From assembly GCF_001294455.1 (NCBI RefSeq), contig NZ_LIKT01000023.1, positions 1 to 64,000 on the forward strand: a stretch of 64,000 bases of DNA, in the 5' to 3' direction. This DNA is from Phaeobacter sp. 11ANDIMAR09. Its GTDB lineage: Bacteria > Pseudomonadota > Alphaproteobacteria > Rhodobacterales > Rhodobacteraceae. Below, piece by piece: positions 43,434-52,605 of the stretch. Position 1 is the first letter of the stretch. Each line of letters starts with the position of its first letter. Both the position numbers and the translations under genes were made by a program. The notes beneath the pieces are model-generated. The model did not search any database, was not told the origin of the DNA, and saw only the letters and a program-made list of their open reading frames with translations.

Positions 43434-45380
43434 ATGGCCCAAATCTCTCTCACCTTCCCCGATGGCAATGCACGTGAATTCGATGCAGGGATCACCCCTG
43501 CCGAAGTGGCCTCTTCCATTTCCACCTCGCTGGGCAAAAAAGCAATCTCCGCCACCGTTGATGGCGCCCATTGGGATCTGCAATGGCCGATTACCTCTGA
43601 CGCCTCCATCGCCCTTCACACCCTAAAGGACGAGGCGCAGGCCAATGAGCTCATCCGCCACGACCTCGCCCATGTGATGGCGCGCGCGGTACAGGAAATC
43701 TGGCCCGACACCAAGGTCACCATCGGCCCCGTCATTGAAAACGGTTGGTATTACGACTTTGACCGCGCCGAGCCCTTCACCCCCGAAGATCTGGGGGTGA
43801 TCGAGAAAAAGATGAAAGAAATCATCAACAAGCGTGACGCGGTGCGCACCGAGGTCTGGGACCGCGCCCGCGCCATCCAGCATTACACCGACCTAGGTGA
43901 ACCCTATAAGGTCGAACTGATCGAAAGCATCCCCGGCGATGAACCGCTGCGCATGTATTGGCATGGCGACTGGCAGGATCTCTGCCGTGGTCCGCACCTA
44001 CAACACACCGGCCAATTGCCCGGCGACGCCTTCAAGTTGATGAGCATTGCCGGCGCCTACTGGCGTGGCGATTCTGACCGTGCCATGCTGCAGCGCATCT
44101 ATGGCGTTGCCTTCACCGGCAAGGAAAAGCTCAAAGCCCACCTCCATATGCTGGAAGAGGCCGCAAAACGCGACCACCGCAAACTGGGCCGCGAGATGAA
44201 CCTCTATCACATGCAGGAAGAGGCCCCTGGCCAGGTGTTCTGGCATCCAAACGGCTGGAAGATCTACACCACCCTGCAGGACTATATGCGCCGCATGCAG
44301 GAGCGTGATGGCTACGTCGAGGTGAACACCCCCCAGGTGGTGGATCGCAAACTCTGGGAAGCCTCGGGCCACTGGGACAAATACCAGGAAAACATGTTCA
44401 TCGTTGAAGTTGACGAAGAACACGCCCGCGAAAAAGCCGTCAACGCGCTGAAACCGATGAACTGCCCCTGCCATGTGCAGGTGTTCAATCAGGGTCTCAA
44501 GAGCTACCGCGACCTGCCGCTGCGCATGGCCGAGTTTGGCTCCTGCGCCCGCTATGAGCCCTCGGGCGCGCTGCATGGCATCATGAGGGTGCGCGGCTTT
44601 ACCCAAGATGATGGCCATATCTTCTGCGCCGAAGATCAGATCGAGTCGGAAACCGCAAAATTCATTGCCTTCCTGTCCAAGGTCTATGCCGATCTCGGCT
44701 TCCACAACTGGACCATCAAGCTCTCCACCCGCCCCGAAAAGCGCATCGGCTCGGATGAAAGCTGGGATCTGGTGGAAAAAGCCCTGGGCGATGCCTGTAG
44801 GGCAGCAGGGTATGAATATGAGTTGCTGGAAGGTGAAGGCGCGTTCTACGGCCCCAAGCTGGAGTTCACCCTGACCGATGCCATCGGCCGGAACTGGCAA
44901 TGCGGCACCCTGCAGGTTGACCCCAACCTGCCGGAACGTCTAGAGGCCAATTTCATCGGTGCCGATGGCAACAAACACCGCCCCTTCATGCTCCACCGCG
45001 CCACCCTTGGCTCCTTTGAGCGCTTCATTGGCATTCTGATCGAAGAACATGCCGGCAAGCTGCCCTTCTGGCTGGCGCCGCGTCAGGTTGTTGTCGCCTC
45101 CATCACCTCGGATGCGGATGACTACGTGCATGAGGTCGTTGCCGAACTTCAGGCAGCAGGGGTGCGGGCCGAGGCGGATATCCGCAATGAAAAGATCAAC
45201 TACAAGGTCCGCGAACATTCGCTCGGCAAGGTTCCGGTAATCCTGGCCATCGGACACCGCGAAGTGGAGGAGCGCACCGTCTCTATCCGCCGTCTTGGTG
45301 AAAAGCAGACCAAGGTGGACAGCCTCGAAAATGTTACAAAGGCGTTGAAGGTCGAAGCGACGCCGCCCGACCTGCTGTAA
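43434..45380 (+). CDS. thrS: Threonine--tRNA ligase
   Basis: A 648-residue class II synthetase from ATG 43434 ([19 protein letters not shown]), with GAGGAGC upstream; an in-frame GTG at 43401 would add 11 residues without family support. Order: TGS domain (1-62), editing domain with [16 protein letters not shown] near 76, catalytic core with [10 protein letters not shown] (zinc Cys), [15 protein letters not shown] and [16 protein letters not shown], then the anticodon-binding domain. Complete. A terminator follows. Confidence 0.97.
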   Translation: MAQISLTFPDGNAREFDAGITPAEVASSISTSLGKKAISATVDGAHWDLQWPITSDASIALHTLKDEAQANELIRHDLAHVMARAVQEIWPDTKVTIGPVIENGWYYDFDRAEPFTPEDLGVIEKKMKEIINKRDAVRTEVWDRARAIQHYTDLGEPYKVELIESIPGDEPLRMYWHGDWQDLCRGPHLQHTGQLPGDAFKLMSIAGAYWRGDSDRAMLQRIYGVAFTGKEKLKAHLHMLEEAAKRDHRKLGREMNLYHMQEEAPGQVFWHPNGWKIYTTLQDYMRRMQERDGYVEVNTPQVVDRKLWEASGHWDKYQENMFIVEVDEEHAREKAVNALKPMNCPCHVQVFNQGLKSYRDLPLRMAEFGSCARYEPSGALHGIMRVRGFTQDDGHIFCAEDQIESETAKFIAFLSKVYADLGFHNWTIKLSTRPEKRIGSDESWDLVEKALGDACRAAGYEYELLEGEGAFYGPKLEFTLTDAIGRNWQCGTLQVDPNLPERLEANFIGADGNKHRPFMLHRATLGSFERFIGILIEEHAGKLPFWLAPRQVVVASITSDADDYVHEVVAELQAAGVRAEADIRNEKINYKVREHSLGKVPVILAIGHREVEERTVSIRRLGEKQTKVDSLENVTKALKVEATPPDLL

Positions 45381-45404
45381 CATTCGCCCGACATTGATCC
45401 CTTT

Positions 45405-45428
45405 GCGGCCCCCATTTGGGGCCGTTTT
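45405..45428 (+). terminator. Terminator of thrS
   Basis: CGGCCCC (45406-45412) pairs with GGGGCCG (45418-45424), loop CATTT, then TTTTGTTT. Confidence 0.9.
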
Positions 45429-45481
45429 GTTTCAAACTTTTCAAAAAATACTTGTTTTCAACATCTTAACACACACCCCTC

Positions 45482-45509
45482 TCTCACAACCCCTGACGCA
45501 GACGTGAGA
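45482..45509. promoter_or_regulatory. Inverted repeat in the bufferin promoter region
   Basis: TCTCAC (45482-45487) and GTGAGA (45504-45509), 16 bases between; another CTCTCAC lies at 45529-45535. It is the only clear repeat structure in the 170 bases upstream of the bufferin operon and may be a regulator site. No promoter core could be assigned. Confidence 0.3.
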
Positions 45510-45600
45510 CACGCTCTCGTGACTTAAACTCTCACTCACCTCGGGTTAGGTTTTTCATGTCAACAAGACAGCGCAAGACCAACCGAAAGGAATTCACGAG

Positions 45601-45906
45601 ATGTCGAAAACTTCCAAATCTCTCGCCGTTGCCGGTGCCGTTGCCGCAGCTCTGACCGCCGCCGCCACCATGCCTGCCGCTGCTGGCACCAAGGAAAAAT
45701 GCTACGGTGTTTCTTTGGCCGGTCAAAACGACTGCGCCGCCGGTCCAGGCACCACCTGCGCTGGCACCTCCACCGTTGACTACCAAGGCAACGCCTGGAC
45801 TCTGGTGGACGCCGGCACCTGCGCCGACATCGACCTTCCCGCTCTGGCCGATGGCGGTGAGCGCAAAGGCTCGCTGGAACCACAAGAACGCGATCTGCCC
45901 GCCTAA
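45601..45906 (+). CDS. bufA1: BufA1-family bufferin precursor (DUF2282)
   Basis: A 101-residue exported peptide. Signal peptide of about 28 residues ([20 protein letters not shown], cut near AAA-GT), then a core with four cysteines at 34, 45, 53 and 74 in [31 protein letters not shown] and [11 protein letters not shown]. In the described bufferins, the adjacent DUF692 enzyme converts such cysteines into thiooxazoles and the product buffers copper in the periplasm. Strong AAAGGAATTCACGAG ribosome site. It heads an operon with DUF692, DUF2063 and DoxX genes. The tail after residue 85 is acidic/polar. Confidence 0.92.
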   Translation: MSKTSKSLAVAGAVAAALTAAATMPAAAGTKEKCYGVSLAGQNDCAAGPGTTCAGTSTVDYQGNAWTLVDAGTCADIDLPALADGGERKGSLEPQERDLPA

Positions 45907-45929
45907 ACGCCTCGTCCAAAACCTCTTTG

Positions 45930-45960
45930 CAAGAGGGCGGCCCCGGTTGCTGCCCTCTTG
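45930..45960 (+). other. Hairpin between bufA1 and bufB
   Basis: CAAGAGGGC (45930-45938) and GCCCTCTTG (45952-45960) make a 9-bp perfect stem with a 13-base loop and no T-run. Likely lets more precursor than enzyme mRNA survive. Confidence 0.6.
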
Positions 45961-46106
45961 CTCGCCCCCCATGCCTAAGTAGGCAGCCAGCCCCATCAAA
46001 CAGACAGCCATTGATCCGCAGAGCTTCCTGCCTTGGCTCTTTGCCCCTCTTTGATTTCTTGCCCCAGATCCCGCCAGATCGCCCCCCGCTTGATACGAGA
46101 TACGCC

Positions 46107-47000
46107 ATGCTTCAGTCCCCGTCCCAGACAGCGCTGCCAAATGCGCCCGGTGTCGGCTACAAGCCGCAGCATTTTGCCGAGATCATCGACCAGGCCGATC
46201 CGGTGCAATGGCTGGAGATTCACGCGGAAAACTACATGGGGGATGGCGGGCGCCCCTTGGCACAACTGCGCCATCTGGCCGAGTCTTTCCCCATTTCGAT
46301 ACATGGTGTCGGACTTTCAATTGGCGGGGAATCCCCGCTAGACCCCGAACACCTGGCCCGCCTGAAACGTCTGGTCGACTGGCTGAACCCGGCCAGTTTC
46401 TCGGAACATCTGGCCTGGTCGACCCATGATGGCCATTTCTATAATGATCTGCTGCCCCTGCCCTATACGGATGCAACCCTGAACCGGGTCTGCACCCATA
46501 TTGATCAGCTGCAAGACACCATCGGCCGCAAGATGCTGCTGGAAAACCCCTCGAGCTATCTCGCCTTTGCTGAGAGCACCTGGTCCGAGCCCGAGTTCTT
46601 GGCCGAAATCAGCCGTCAAACCGGCTGTGGGCTGCTGCTTGATGTGAACAACGTCTTTGTTTCCGCCACCAATCTTGAGTTCTCGCCACAGGGCTACATT
46701 GATGCCTTTGCCTTGGACAAGGTGGGAGAGATTCACCTTGGTGGCCATGATGAGGATGAAGATGATCAAGGCCGCCCGCTATTGATCGACAGTCATGGGC
46801 GCGAAGTGGTGGATCCGGTTTGGGCGCTGCTTGACTACACTCTGGAGCGCTCCGGCCCCAAGCCGGTACTGATTGAATGGGACAATGACGTGCCAGATTG
46901 GCCGACCCTGGCTGCCGAAGCCGAACGGGCGGCCTTTGCCCTCAAGGGTCTGCCAAGCTCTGGAGCAGTCTCCACCGCTGCCAACAGGGCAACCGCATGA
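46107..47000 (+). CDS. bufB: MNIO-family (DUF692) bufferin-modifying enzyme BufB
   Basis: A 297-residue TIM-barrel multinuclear non-haem iron oxygenase from ATG 46107 (MLQSPSQTALPNAPGVGYKP); the open frame continues upstream without family likeness. Metal ligands are in EIHAENYM, SIHGVGLSIG, SEHLAWS, LLENPSSYL, LLLDVNNVFVSATN, IHLGGHDED and LIEWDNDVP, all expected for the family. Known members modify precursor cysteines (methanobactin MbnB, bufferin BufB). It ends with an ATGA overlap with bufC, its substrate-recognition partner. Confidence 0.93.
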   Translation: MLQSPSQTALPNAPGVGYKPQHFAEIIDQADPVQWLEIHAENYMGDGGRPLAQLRHLAESFPISIHGVGLSIGGESPLDPEHLARLKRLVDWLNPASFSEHLAWSTHDGHFYNDLLPLPYTDATLNRVCTHIDQLQDTIGRKMLLENPSSYLAFAESTWSEPEFLAEISRQTGCGLLLDVNNVFVSATNLEFSPQGYIDAFALDKVGEIHLGGHDEDEDDQGRPLLIDSHGREVVDPVWALLDYTLERSGPKPVLIEWDNDVPDWPTLAAEAERAAFALKGLPSSGAVSTAANRATA

Positions 47001-47782
47001 GCCAGACTGAGCCAGAAACAGTGCCGGGAACCGTAGATCAGACAACATTCACCGAGGCGATGATGGATGGCGCGCGCAATGTGCCTTTAGGATTGGTGGA
47101 TCATGAGGGCGCCGCTGCGGGGCGGAGATTTTCTGTCTACCGCAACAATGTCGCGGTTTCCCTGACCGAGGCCATGCACAGCGCCTTTCCCGTTATCGCC
47201 AAACTTCTGGGCAAGAAAAACATGGATGGTCTGTCAGGTATCTTTCTGCGCGCCCATCCGCCCAACTCACCCCTGATGATGTTCTATGGCGCTGAATTTC
47301 CAGCCTTTCTTGAAAACATGCAACAACTGAGCCATCTGGGCTATCTGGGCGATGTGGCCCGATTGGAACTGGCGCTGCGCCACGCCTATCACGCTGCCGA
47401 TGTCGCCCCCATGGATCCGATGGCGCTGGCAGGCCTGTCCGAACCGGCGCTGCTAGACAGCAGGGTTGTCTTGGCCCCAGCCCTGCAACTCATCCGCTCC
47501 CCCTGGCCAATAGGCTCGATCTGGCAGTTCAACACCAATGCCGGTGCCACCAAACCACAGGCGGGTGCCGAGACTGTGCTGATCACCCGTCCCGACTTTG
47601 ATCCCATCCCGCAGGTCCTTCAGCCTACTGACGCCATCTGCATAGAGGCCCTGATTCAGGGGGCCAGCATTGGCGACGCACTGGAACAGGCCCGGACCAC
47701 CGATACTGAATTTGACCTCAGCTCCCCACTCACCCTGCTGCTGCAGGGCGGAGCCATCACTGGACTAGAAAGCAAAGGGTAA
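46997..47782 (+). CDS. bufC: DUF2063 partner protein BufC
   Basis: A 261-residue protein from ATG 46997, coupled to bufB. The N-terminal DUF2063 domain (RRFSVYRNNVAVSLTEAMHS, FPVIAKLLGKKNMDGLSGIF, HPPNSPLMMFYGAEFPAFL, LARLELALRHAYHAAD) is clear. In related RiPP systems this kind of protein binds the precursor and presents it to the MNIO enzyme. The rest (residues 130-261) is less conserved. It is followed after four bases by the DoxX gene. Confidence 0.9.
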   Translation: MSQTEPETVPGTVDQTTFTEAMMDGARNVPLGLVDHEGAAAGRRFSVYRNNVAVSLTEAMHSAFPVIAKLLGKKNMDGLSGIFLRAHPPNSPLMMFYGAEFPAFLENMQQLSHLGYLGDVARLELALRHAYHAADVAPMDPMALAGLSEPALLDSRVVLAPALQLIRSPWPIGSIWQFNTNAGATKPQAGAETVLITRPDFDPIPQVLQPTDAICIEALIQGASIGDALEQARTTDTEFDLSSPLTLLLQGGAITGLESKG

Positions 47783-47786
47783 CGAC

Positions 47787-48350
47787 ATGCACCTCCTTGT
47801 CACCATTCACAACGCCATCTTTGACCTCGTCGAAAAGGCCGGCAGCTGGGTGCTGCCCCTGGCAGCCCGCTTTGTCTTTGCCGCAACGCTGCTGCTCTAT
47901 TACTGGAACTCGGGCCTGACAAAACTGGGAGATGGCTTTTTCGGACTGTTCAGCCCCTCGATCGGCGCCTATTCTCAGATCTTCCCCAAACAGCTGGAAG
48001 CCGTCGGATATGACGTATCACAGTTTGGGCTGTTTCATCAGCTGGTGGTTCTGGCAGGCACCTATGCCGAATTCATCCTGCCGCTACTGATCCTGCTGGG
48101 CCTGTTCACGCGTCTGGCCTCGCTGGGGATGATTGGCTTTATCGTTGTTCAGTCCCTCACGGATGTGATTGGCCATGGTGCCACAGACGCAAAAACGCTG
48201 GGCGCGCTCTTTGACCGCTTCCCCGATGGGGTCATCCTGGATCAGCGCCTGTTCTGGGTCTTTGTTCTTGCGGTGCTGGTGATCAAAGGCGCAGGCGCCC
48301 TGTCCCTGGATCGGGTCCTGCAGCGCCGGATGGAATCCGACCCCGCATAG
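47787..48350 (+). CDS. DoxX-family membrane protein of the bufferin operon
   Basis: A 187-residue membrane protein with about four hydrophobic segments (WVLPLAARFVFAATLLLYYW, FILPLLILLGLF, RLASLGMIGFIVVQSLTDVI, RLFWVFVLAVLVIKGAGAL), the DoxX fold. Genes of this family commonly end bufferin operons; their role (redox partner or transport) is not settled. Starts four bases after bufC and is followed by a good terminator. Confidence 0.88.
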   Translation: MHLLVTIHNAIFDLVEKAGSWVLPLAARFVFAATLLLYYWNSGLTKLGDGFFGLFSPSIGAYSQIFPKQLEAVGYDVSQFGLFHQLVVLAGTYAEFILPLLILLGLFTRLASLGMIGFIVVQSLTDVIGHGATDAKTLGALFDRFPDGVILDQRLFWVFVLAVLVIKGAGALSLDRVLQRRMESDPA

Positions 48351-48373
48351 CCCTCGCTGCCAAGGCCACAAAG

Positions 48374-48406
48374 AAAGGCGCCCTGCTTTTGGCAGCGGCG
48401 CCTTTT
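48374..48406 (+). terminator. Terminator of the bufferin operon
   Basis: AAAGGCGCC (48374-48382) pairs with GGCGCCTTT (48397-48405), extended by CTGC/GCAG inside the loop; TTTT follows. It also sits 35 bases past the end of the convergent ArsC-like gene. Confidence 0.9.
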
Positions 48407-48440
48407 GCATTTTACCCGGGCGTCAAAGCCCTGCCATGTG

Positions 48441-48755
48441 CTAGCTCTGAAGCGCCTCTTGGGTGGATTTATCCCAACCCAAATACAGCCTGTCCTCTAC
48501 CGCAATCAGCGGTCGCTTCATCAGCGTGGGATGCTGCTGCAACAGCTCAAGCGGTGCTGCCGAGCGCTCTGCTTCGCTGAGGCCTCGCCAGGTTGTTGAG
48601 CGGGTATTGACCAGACGATCGCCAAACTCTGCCAGTGCCTTGATTAACACCGCGCTGGGGACACCTTCGCCACGCACCTCCACCAGGTGCGCCTGTGGTA
48701 ATTGTTTCAACGCCTTACGGCAGGTGTCGCAGTTCTTTAACCCATAGAGGATCAT
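48441..48755 (-). CDS. ArsC/Spx/MgsR-family thioredoxin-fold protein
   Basis: A 104-residue protein from ATG 48755 (MILYGLKNCDTCRKALKQL). The motif CDTC near residue 9 with the thioredoxin-like fold is that of the ArsC/Spx group. The RPLIAVEDRLYLGW segment carries the Arg of RPI/RPL typical of the family. Without ars genes near, the arsenate-reductase role is not established; a Spx/YffB-like redox role is as likely. Confidence 0.85.
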   Translation of the reverse strand: MILYGLKNCDTCRKALKQLPQAHLVEVRGEGVPSAVLIKALAEFGDRLVNTRSTTWRGLSEAERSAAPLELLQQHPTLMKRPLIAVEDRLYLGWDKSTQEALQS

Positions 48756-48984
48756 CAATTTCCCTTCCCTCTGCCCCACATTCTATCAATCTAAGGTAGA
48801 ATGCAGATAGTCTCTTGATTTATTCTCAACTCGTGCAAGAGTTGCAAAAGGGGGACTGATGTCCGTTATCCGCGCAGCCTGCCATCGCCTGTGCCAGCTA
48901 TGACCATGGATGAATGACCGTCCAGAACCCCTCCAACATCTGGGCTGACCCAGAGCAACATATAAGTAGAAGGAGACACGGGAA

Positions 48985-49203
48985 ATGCCAAGCGGCACCG
49001 TGAAATGGTTTAACACGACCAAAGGATTTGGGTTCATCGAACCCGACGGCGGCGGAAATGACGTCTTTGTACATATCTCTCAGGTAGAAAGATCGGGGCT
49101 CACCGGGCTTTCTGACAATATGAAGGTGGACTACGAGCTCACCGAAGGCCGTGATGGTCGACAGATGGCCGGCGAGATCAAACCCCTGATGAGTTCGAGC
49201 TAG
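48985..49203 (+). CDS. Cold-shock-family RNA-binding protein
   Basis: A 72-residue OB-fold protein. RNP1 KGFGFIEPDG and RNP2 NDVFVHISQVE are exact; start MPSGTVKWFNTTKGFG. Binds single-stranded RNA/DNA as an RNA chaperone. AGAAGGAGACACGGGAA gives a strong ribosome site. About 205 bases separate it from the divergent ArsC-like gene, long enough to hold a structured leader, though I can name none. Confidence 0.95.
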   Translation: MPSGTVKWFNTTKGFGFIEPDGGGNDVFVHISQVERSGLTGLSDNMKVDYELTEGRDGRQMAGEIKPLMSSS

Positions 49204-49390
49204 CCCGGGGGTCTCTCCGGGTCTGGGCCCCACCGCGCGGATATATCCCATCTGCCGGTGGGGTGATTTCATGCGCGGACAGGCAAGCCCGCGCCTTCCG
49301 CCCCCCCGAACTCACCCACCTAGCCCAATCCCGCAAGTCGACCTGACCAAAGGACCACAGCCCTGCCGACAAGAGGTCAGCAGCGCGGTT

Positions 49391-49879
49391 TCAGCTGCCG
49401 GGCGAGACGCGCAGATATTCCACCATGACGCAGGAAGGCTCTTCGGAGCGCAGCAGGGTTTCCCCCTGTCGCTGCCATTCCCCTGCCACGATTTCGGGGA
49501 AATAGGTATCGCCAGCTTCAACCTCCAAACCCACTTCGGTGATCAGCAACCGGTCCGCGATCTGCATCATTTCGCGGTAAATCCCTGCCCCACCAATGCC
49601 ATAGACCCGGCGATAGCCCTCGGCATAGGCCGCCGCAACCGCTTCTACCACTGAGGCATGAACATGTTCTGCCGCCTTTGGGCTCGAAGACACCACTAGA
49701 TTCAATCTGTTTTTCAAAGGCTTGAAAGGCAAACTATCCCAAGTATTGCGCCCCATAACAATGGCCCCGCCCAGGGTCTCGCGTTGAAAGGCCTTGAGGT
49801 CCTCAGGCGCATGCCAGGGAATGGTATTGTCCTTGCCAATGGCACCATTGCGGTCACGGGCAACAATCAGGGTAATCAT
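49391..49879 (-). CDS. folA: Dihydrofolate reductase
   Basis: A 162-residue enzyme reducing dihydrofolate with NADPH. ITLIVARDRNGAIGKDNTIPW is the classic N-terminus; the substrate carboxylate residue is in WHAPEDLKAF, and VMGRNTWDSLP and YGIGGAGIY follow. It lies 78 bases downstream of thyA on the same strand, the usual pairing since ThyA makes dihydrofolate. Confidence 0.96.
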   Translation of the reverse strand: MITLIVARDRNGAIGKDNTIPWHAPEDLKAFQRETLGGAIVMGRNTWDSLPFKPLKNRLNLVVSSSPKAAEHVHASVVEAVAAAYAEGYRRVYGIGGAGIYREMMQIADRLLITEVGLEVEAGDTYFPEIVAGEWQRQGETLLRSEEPSCVMVEYLRVSPGS

Positions 49880-49957
49880 CGTGCGATCTGCCTTGAAACT
49901 GAACCGCCTGGGCCACAGCCAAAGCGGGGAAAAAACTGTCAGAAGTTGCGGAGAGCC

Positions 49958-50791
49958 CTAGACAGCGACGGGCGCTTTGATGCCCGGATCGGGATCATAG
50001 TTCAGGAATTCAAAATCATCATAGCTGAAGTCAAAAATCGACGCGACCTGCCGTTTGATCCGCAGCCGCGGCAGCGGTTTCGGGCTGCGGGAGAGCTGTA
50101 GAGCCACCTGCTCCTGGTGGTTGGAATAGATATGAGCATCGCCAAATGTATGGACAAAATCCCCCGGCTCATAGCCCGTCACATGGGCCAGCATCGCCTG
50201 CAACAGAGCATAGGAGGCGATATTGAAGGGCACGCCCAGGAACATATCCGCCGAGCGCTGATAGAGCTGCAGATGCAGTTTACCCCCCAGAATGCGAACC
50301 TGCCAGAGTGTGTGGCAGGGTGGCAGCGCCATATCCGGGACATCCGCAGGGTTCCAAGCGGAGACAATCAGGCGACGACTGTCCGGGCTGGTTTTGATCA
50401 TCTCCACCAGATCGGCAATCTGATCCACCGTTCCGGCGCGATAAAGCGGCTCGTCGCCAGTGGTTCCTGGCAAGAGTTCGAGCTTGGGGAAGTGACGCCA
50501 CTGATGGCCATAGACGGGACCAAGATCCCCGTTTTCATCAGCCCATTCATCCCAGATCGAGACGCCATTATCCTTGAGGTATTTGATATTGGTATCGCCG
50601 GACAGGAACCACAACAGCTCATGCACAATGGACTTGAGATGTAGTTTCTTGGTCGTCACCAACGGGAATCCATCCGCCAGCGGATAGCGCATCTGCATAC
50701 CAAAACAAGAAATCGTTCCGGTGCCGGTGCGGTCGCTGCTGGGCACTCCGGTTTCCAGAATTTGGCGCAAAGCTGCATGATACTGCTGCAC
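49958..50791 (-). CDS. thyA: Thymidylate synthase
   Basis: A 277-residue enzyme methylating dUMP with methylene-THF. Start GTG 50791 ([15 protein letters not shown]) has AAAGGGGGA upstream; a longer frame to 50863 has no family support. The catalytic C159 is in [22 protein letters not shown] near residue 22, the YGHQWRHF loop and [16 protein letters not shown] are conserved. Upstream partner of folA. Confidence 0.96.
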   Translation of the reverse strand: MQQYHAALRQILETGVPSSDRTGTGTISCFGMQMRYPLADGFPLVTTKKLHLKSIVHELLWFLSGDTNIKYLKDNGVSIWDEWADENGDLGPVYGHQWRHFPKLELLPGTTGDEPLYRAGTVDQIADLVEMIKTSPDSRRLIVSAWNPADVPDMALPPCHTLWQVRILGGKLHLQLYQRSADMFLGVPFNIASYALLQAMLAHVTGYEPGDFVHTFGDAHIYSNHQEQVALQLSRSPKPLPRLRIKRQVASIFDFSYDDFEFLNYDPDPGIKAPVAV

Positions 50792-51109
50792 TGTGATCCC
50801 CCTTTGACGGTCGCTCTCTTTGGTCTTGTCATAACCGCTCGCTTCGCCAAATGACAGAGCCAAGCGCCGACGCCGCTTGGAATGCCTCTGGTATCAAATG
50901 AGGTACGCAAATCGGTTGCTTCTTTCAGGTATTCACGAGCCAAATCCTGGATGAAGGTGGTCCAAGTCCGCATGACGTTGCGGCTCTGCGAATCGATTGG
51001 AACTGGCCTATAGTTCGGACAGATTGTAGCAATGACCTCCAATTCTCCCCTGACCCGCTGGCGCTCATGCCCGTCTCCGGGGCGAACAAACCATCAAGGA
51101 TCCTCGCAT
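50792..51109. other. 318-base gap between thyA and gloA
   Basis: Holds the divergent promoters of thyA and the glyoxalase gene. An open frame on the minus strand (51042 to 50656) overlaps thyA in another frame and shows no family likeness, so I do not call it. I see no tRNA, repeat or terminator here. Confidence 0.4.
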
Positions 51110-51538
51110 ATGGCGCTTACATATCTGCACGTAATGGTTCGAGTAAAAGACCTGGAAAAATCCAGAGAATTTTACGAGCTTCTGGGGCTGCGCGAAACCC
51201 GCCGCTATGACAGCGAACAAGGCCGCTTTACCCTGCTTTACCTGGCCGCGCCCGGACAAGAGGAAACGCCCGTAGAACTCACCTACAACTGGGACGGCGA
51301 CGAGGGCCTGCCCAGCGACAGCCGTCATTTTGGCCATCTGGCCTATGGCGTCGACAATATCTACGAGACCTGCCAGTTCCTGCAGGACAATGGAGTCACC
51401 ATCAACCGCCCCCCTCATGACGGGCGCATGGCCTTTATCCGCTCACCGGACAATATCTCGATCGAGCTTTTGCAAAACGGTGAAGCCCTGGAACCTGCCG
51501 AACCCTGGACCAGCATGGGCAATACCGGCCACTGGTAG
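51110..51538 (+). CDS. gloA: Lactoylglutathione lyase (glyoxalase I)
   Basis: A 142-residue VOC-fold enzyme from ATG 51110 (MALTYLHVMVRVKDLEKSRE), which converts the methylglyoxal-glutathione adduct. Metal ligands are expected at H7, the Glu in VELTYNW, the His of FGHLAYGV and the Glu of ISIELLQ, all present. FYELLGLRETRRYDSEQGRF is typical of GloA. A hairpin terminator follows. Confidence 0.93.
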   Translation: MALTYLHVMVRVKDLEKSREFYELLGLRETRRYDSEQGRFTLLYLAAPGQEETPVELTYNWDGDEGLPSDSRHFGHLAYGVDNIYETCQFLQDNGVTINRPPHDGRMAFIRSPDNISIELLQNGEALEPAEPWTSMGNTGHW

Positions 51539-51583
51539 CCGTCACTCTGGGCGGGATGTCCGGCTAAAGCTGTACCAAAAATA

Positions 51584-51625
51584 AAAACGCACCGCTAATC
51601 CTCTGGGGACTATGCGGTGCGTTTT
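51584..51625 (+). terminator. Terminator of gloA
   Basis: AAAACGCACCGC (51584-51595) and GCGGTGCGTTTT (51614-51625) form a 12-bp stem with an 18-base loop and a terminal T-run. Confidence 0.88.
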
Positions 51626-51756
51626 AAAGCGAACCCGAATTCTTCAAGCCTAGATGCGACTGATCTCCAGCCGAACCAGAATTTTTTGCTTTGAGCGGAG
51701 CATTTCTTGCGCCCCTCAGATAGATGCTCGGGACATTTTGCCCCAAAGCCTGTTTT

Positions 51757-52254
51757 TTAATAGATATAGCGGATCTGATCCGACCAATACCGTTCCACGC
51801 GCTTCAGGGAACTGGTGATATCAGCGATGCCTTCGCGGCTGATAACATCCTTGCCCTCCAGACCTTCGGCATGGCGCGCAAAGAGGCCCGCAACGATATC
51901 GCGGATCTCCCGACCGCGTGGCGTCAGGCGAACCCGAACAGACCGGCGGTCAATCTCGCAGCGCTGATGATGCATATAATCCAGCTCAACCAGTTTTTTC
52001 AGGTTATAACTGACATTACTGCCCTGATAGTAGCCACGGCTCTTGAGCTCGCCGGCGGTGACCTCATTGTCACCGACATTGAACAAGAGCAGTGCCTGCA
52101 CTGCGTTTATTTCCAGAACGCCGACGCGCTCGAATTCATCCTTGATCACGTCCAACAGCAGTCGGTGCAGTCGCTCCACCAGTGCCAGCGCTTCAAGGTA
52201 ACCAGTCATGAACCCTTTGCGGTCCTGCTGGCCAATTGGCATTTCCATACTCAT
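51757..52254 (-). CDS. MarR-family winged-helix regulator
   Basis: A 165-residue regulator; I choose ATG 52254 (MSMEMPIGQQDRKGF) because GGAG lies six bases before, though ATGs at 52260 and 52305 are in frame. The winged helix spans LEINAVQALLLFNVGDNEVT, LKSRGYYQGSNVSYNLKKLV and RSVRVRLTPRGREIRDI. This LdtR/PetP-like subgroup is kept in alphaproteobacteria. Ligand and targets unknown. Confidence 0.85.
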   Translation of the reverse strand: MSMEMPIGQQDRKGFMTGYLEALALVERLHRLLLDVIKDEFERVGVLEINAVQALLLFNVGDNEVTAGELKSRGYYQGSNVSYNLKKLVELDYMHHQRCEIDRRSVRVRLTPRGREIRDIVAGLFARHAEGLEGKDVISREGIADITSSLKRVERYWSDQIRYIY

Positions 52255-52325
52255 TCGCATCTCCGACTCGAGTTTGCTCAGGAGAGAATGCAGAAAATTC
52301 CCCAAAAATGCGTTAAGCTGGTTTT

Positions 52326-52595
52326 TTATTCAGTTTGATGGGTTTGTGCGATGTCCTTGATCAGCTCTTCATAGGGGCTGGGTGTTGCAACCTGGCCCGT
52401 GACCCATTGGTAGAGATCCTGATCATTCTCGCGCAGCAGCTGATCATACAGGTCCAGCTTCACCGCATCCATGGCGGCCAGATTTGCATCCGCATAGGCC
52501 GCCAGCAGAATATCCATCTCTTTGATGCCGCGCCGCATCGACCACATCTTGAGACGCTTCAAGCGGTGCTCGTGCTGTTCTTCACCCCCGGTCAT
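52326..52595 (-). CDS. sdhE: Succinate dehydrogenase assembly factor SdhE
   Basis: An 89-residue protein. RRGIKEMDILLAAYAD contains the family's RGxxE motif needed for FAD attachment to SdhA, and LLRENDQDLYQWVTG follows. Start ATG 52595 lies behind TGAGGCC, which overlaps the stop of the upstream XRE gene. No recG gene, a common neighbour of sdhE, is here. Confidence 0.92.
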   Translation of the reverse strand: MTGGEEQHEHRLKRLKMWSMRRGIKEMDILLAAYADANLAAMDAVKLDLYDQLLRENDQDLYQWVTGQVATPSPYEELIKDIAQTHQTE

Positions 52596-52605
52596 GTTGC
52601 TGGCC

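Noticed and set aside
42173-43609. A 478-codon minus-strand frame over the DUF4105 gene and start of thrS
   Set aside because: Gly/Gln-rich translation typical of antisense GC-rich DNA; conflicts with thrS.
50656-51042. Possible small gene upstream of thyA on the minus strand
   Set aside because: It overlaps thyA by about 135 bases in another frame and its second half reads as an out-of-frame thyA shadow; no family likeness.
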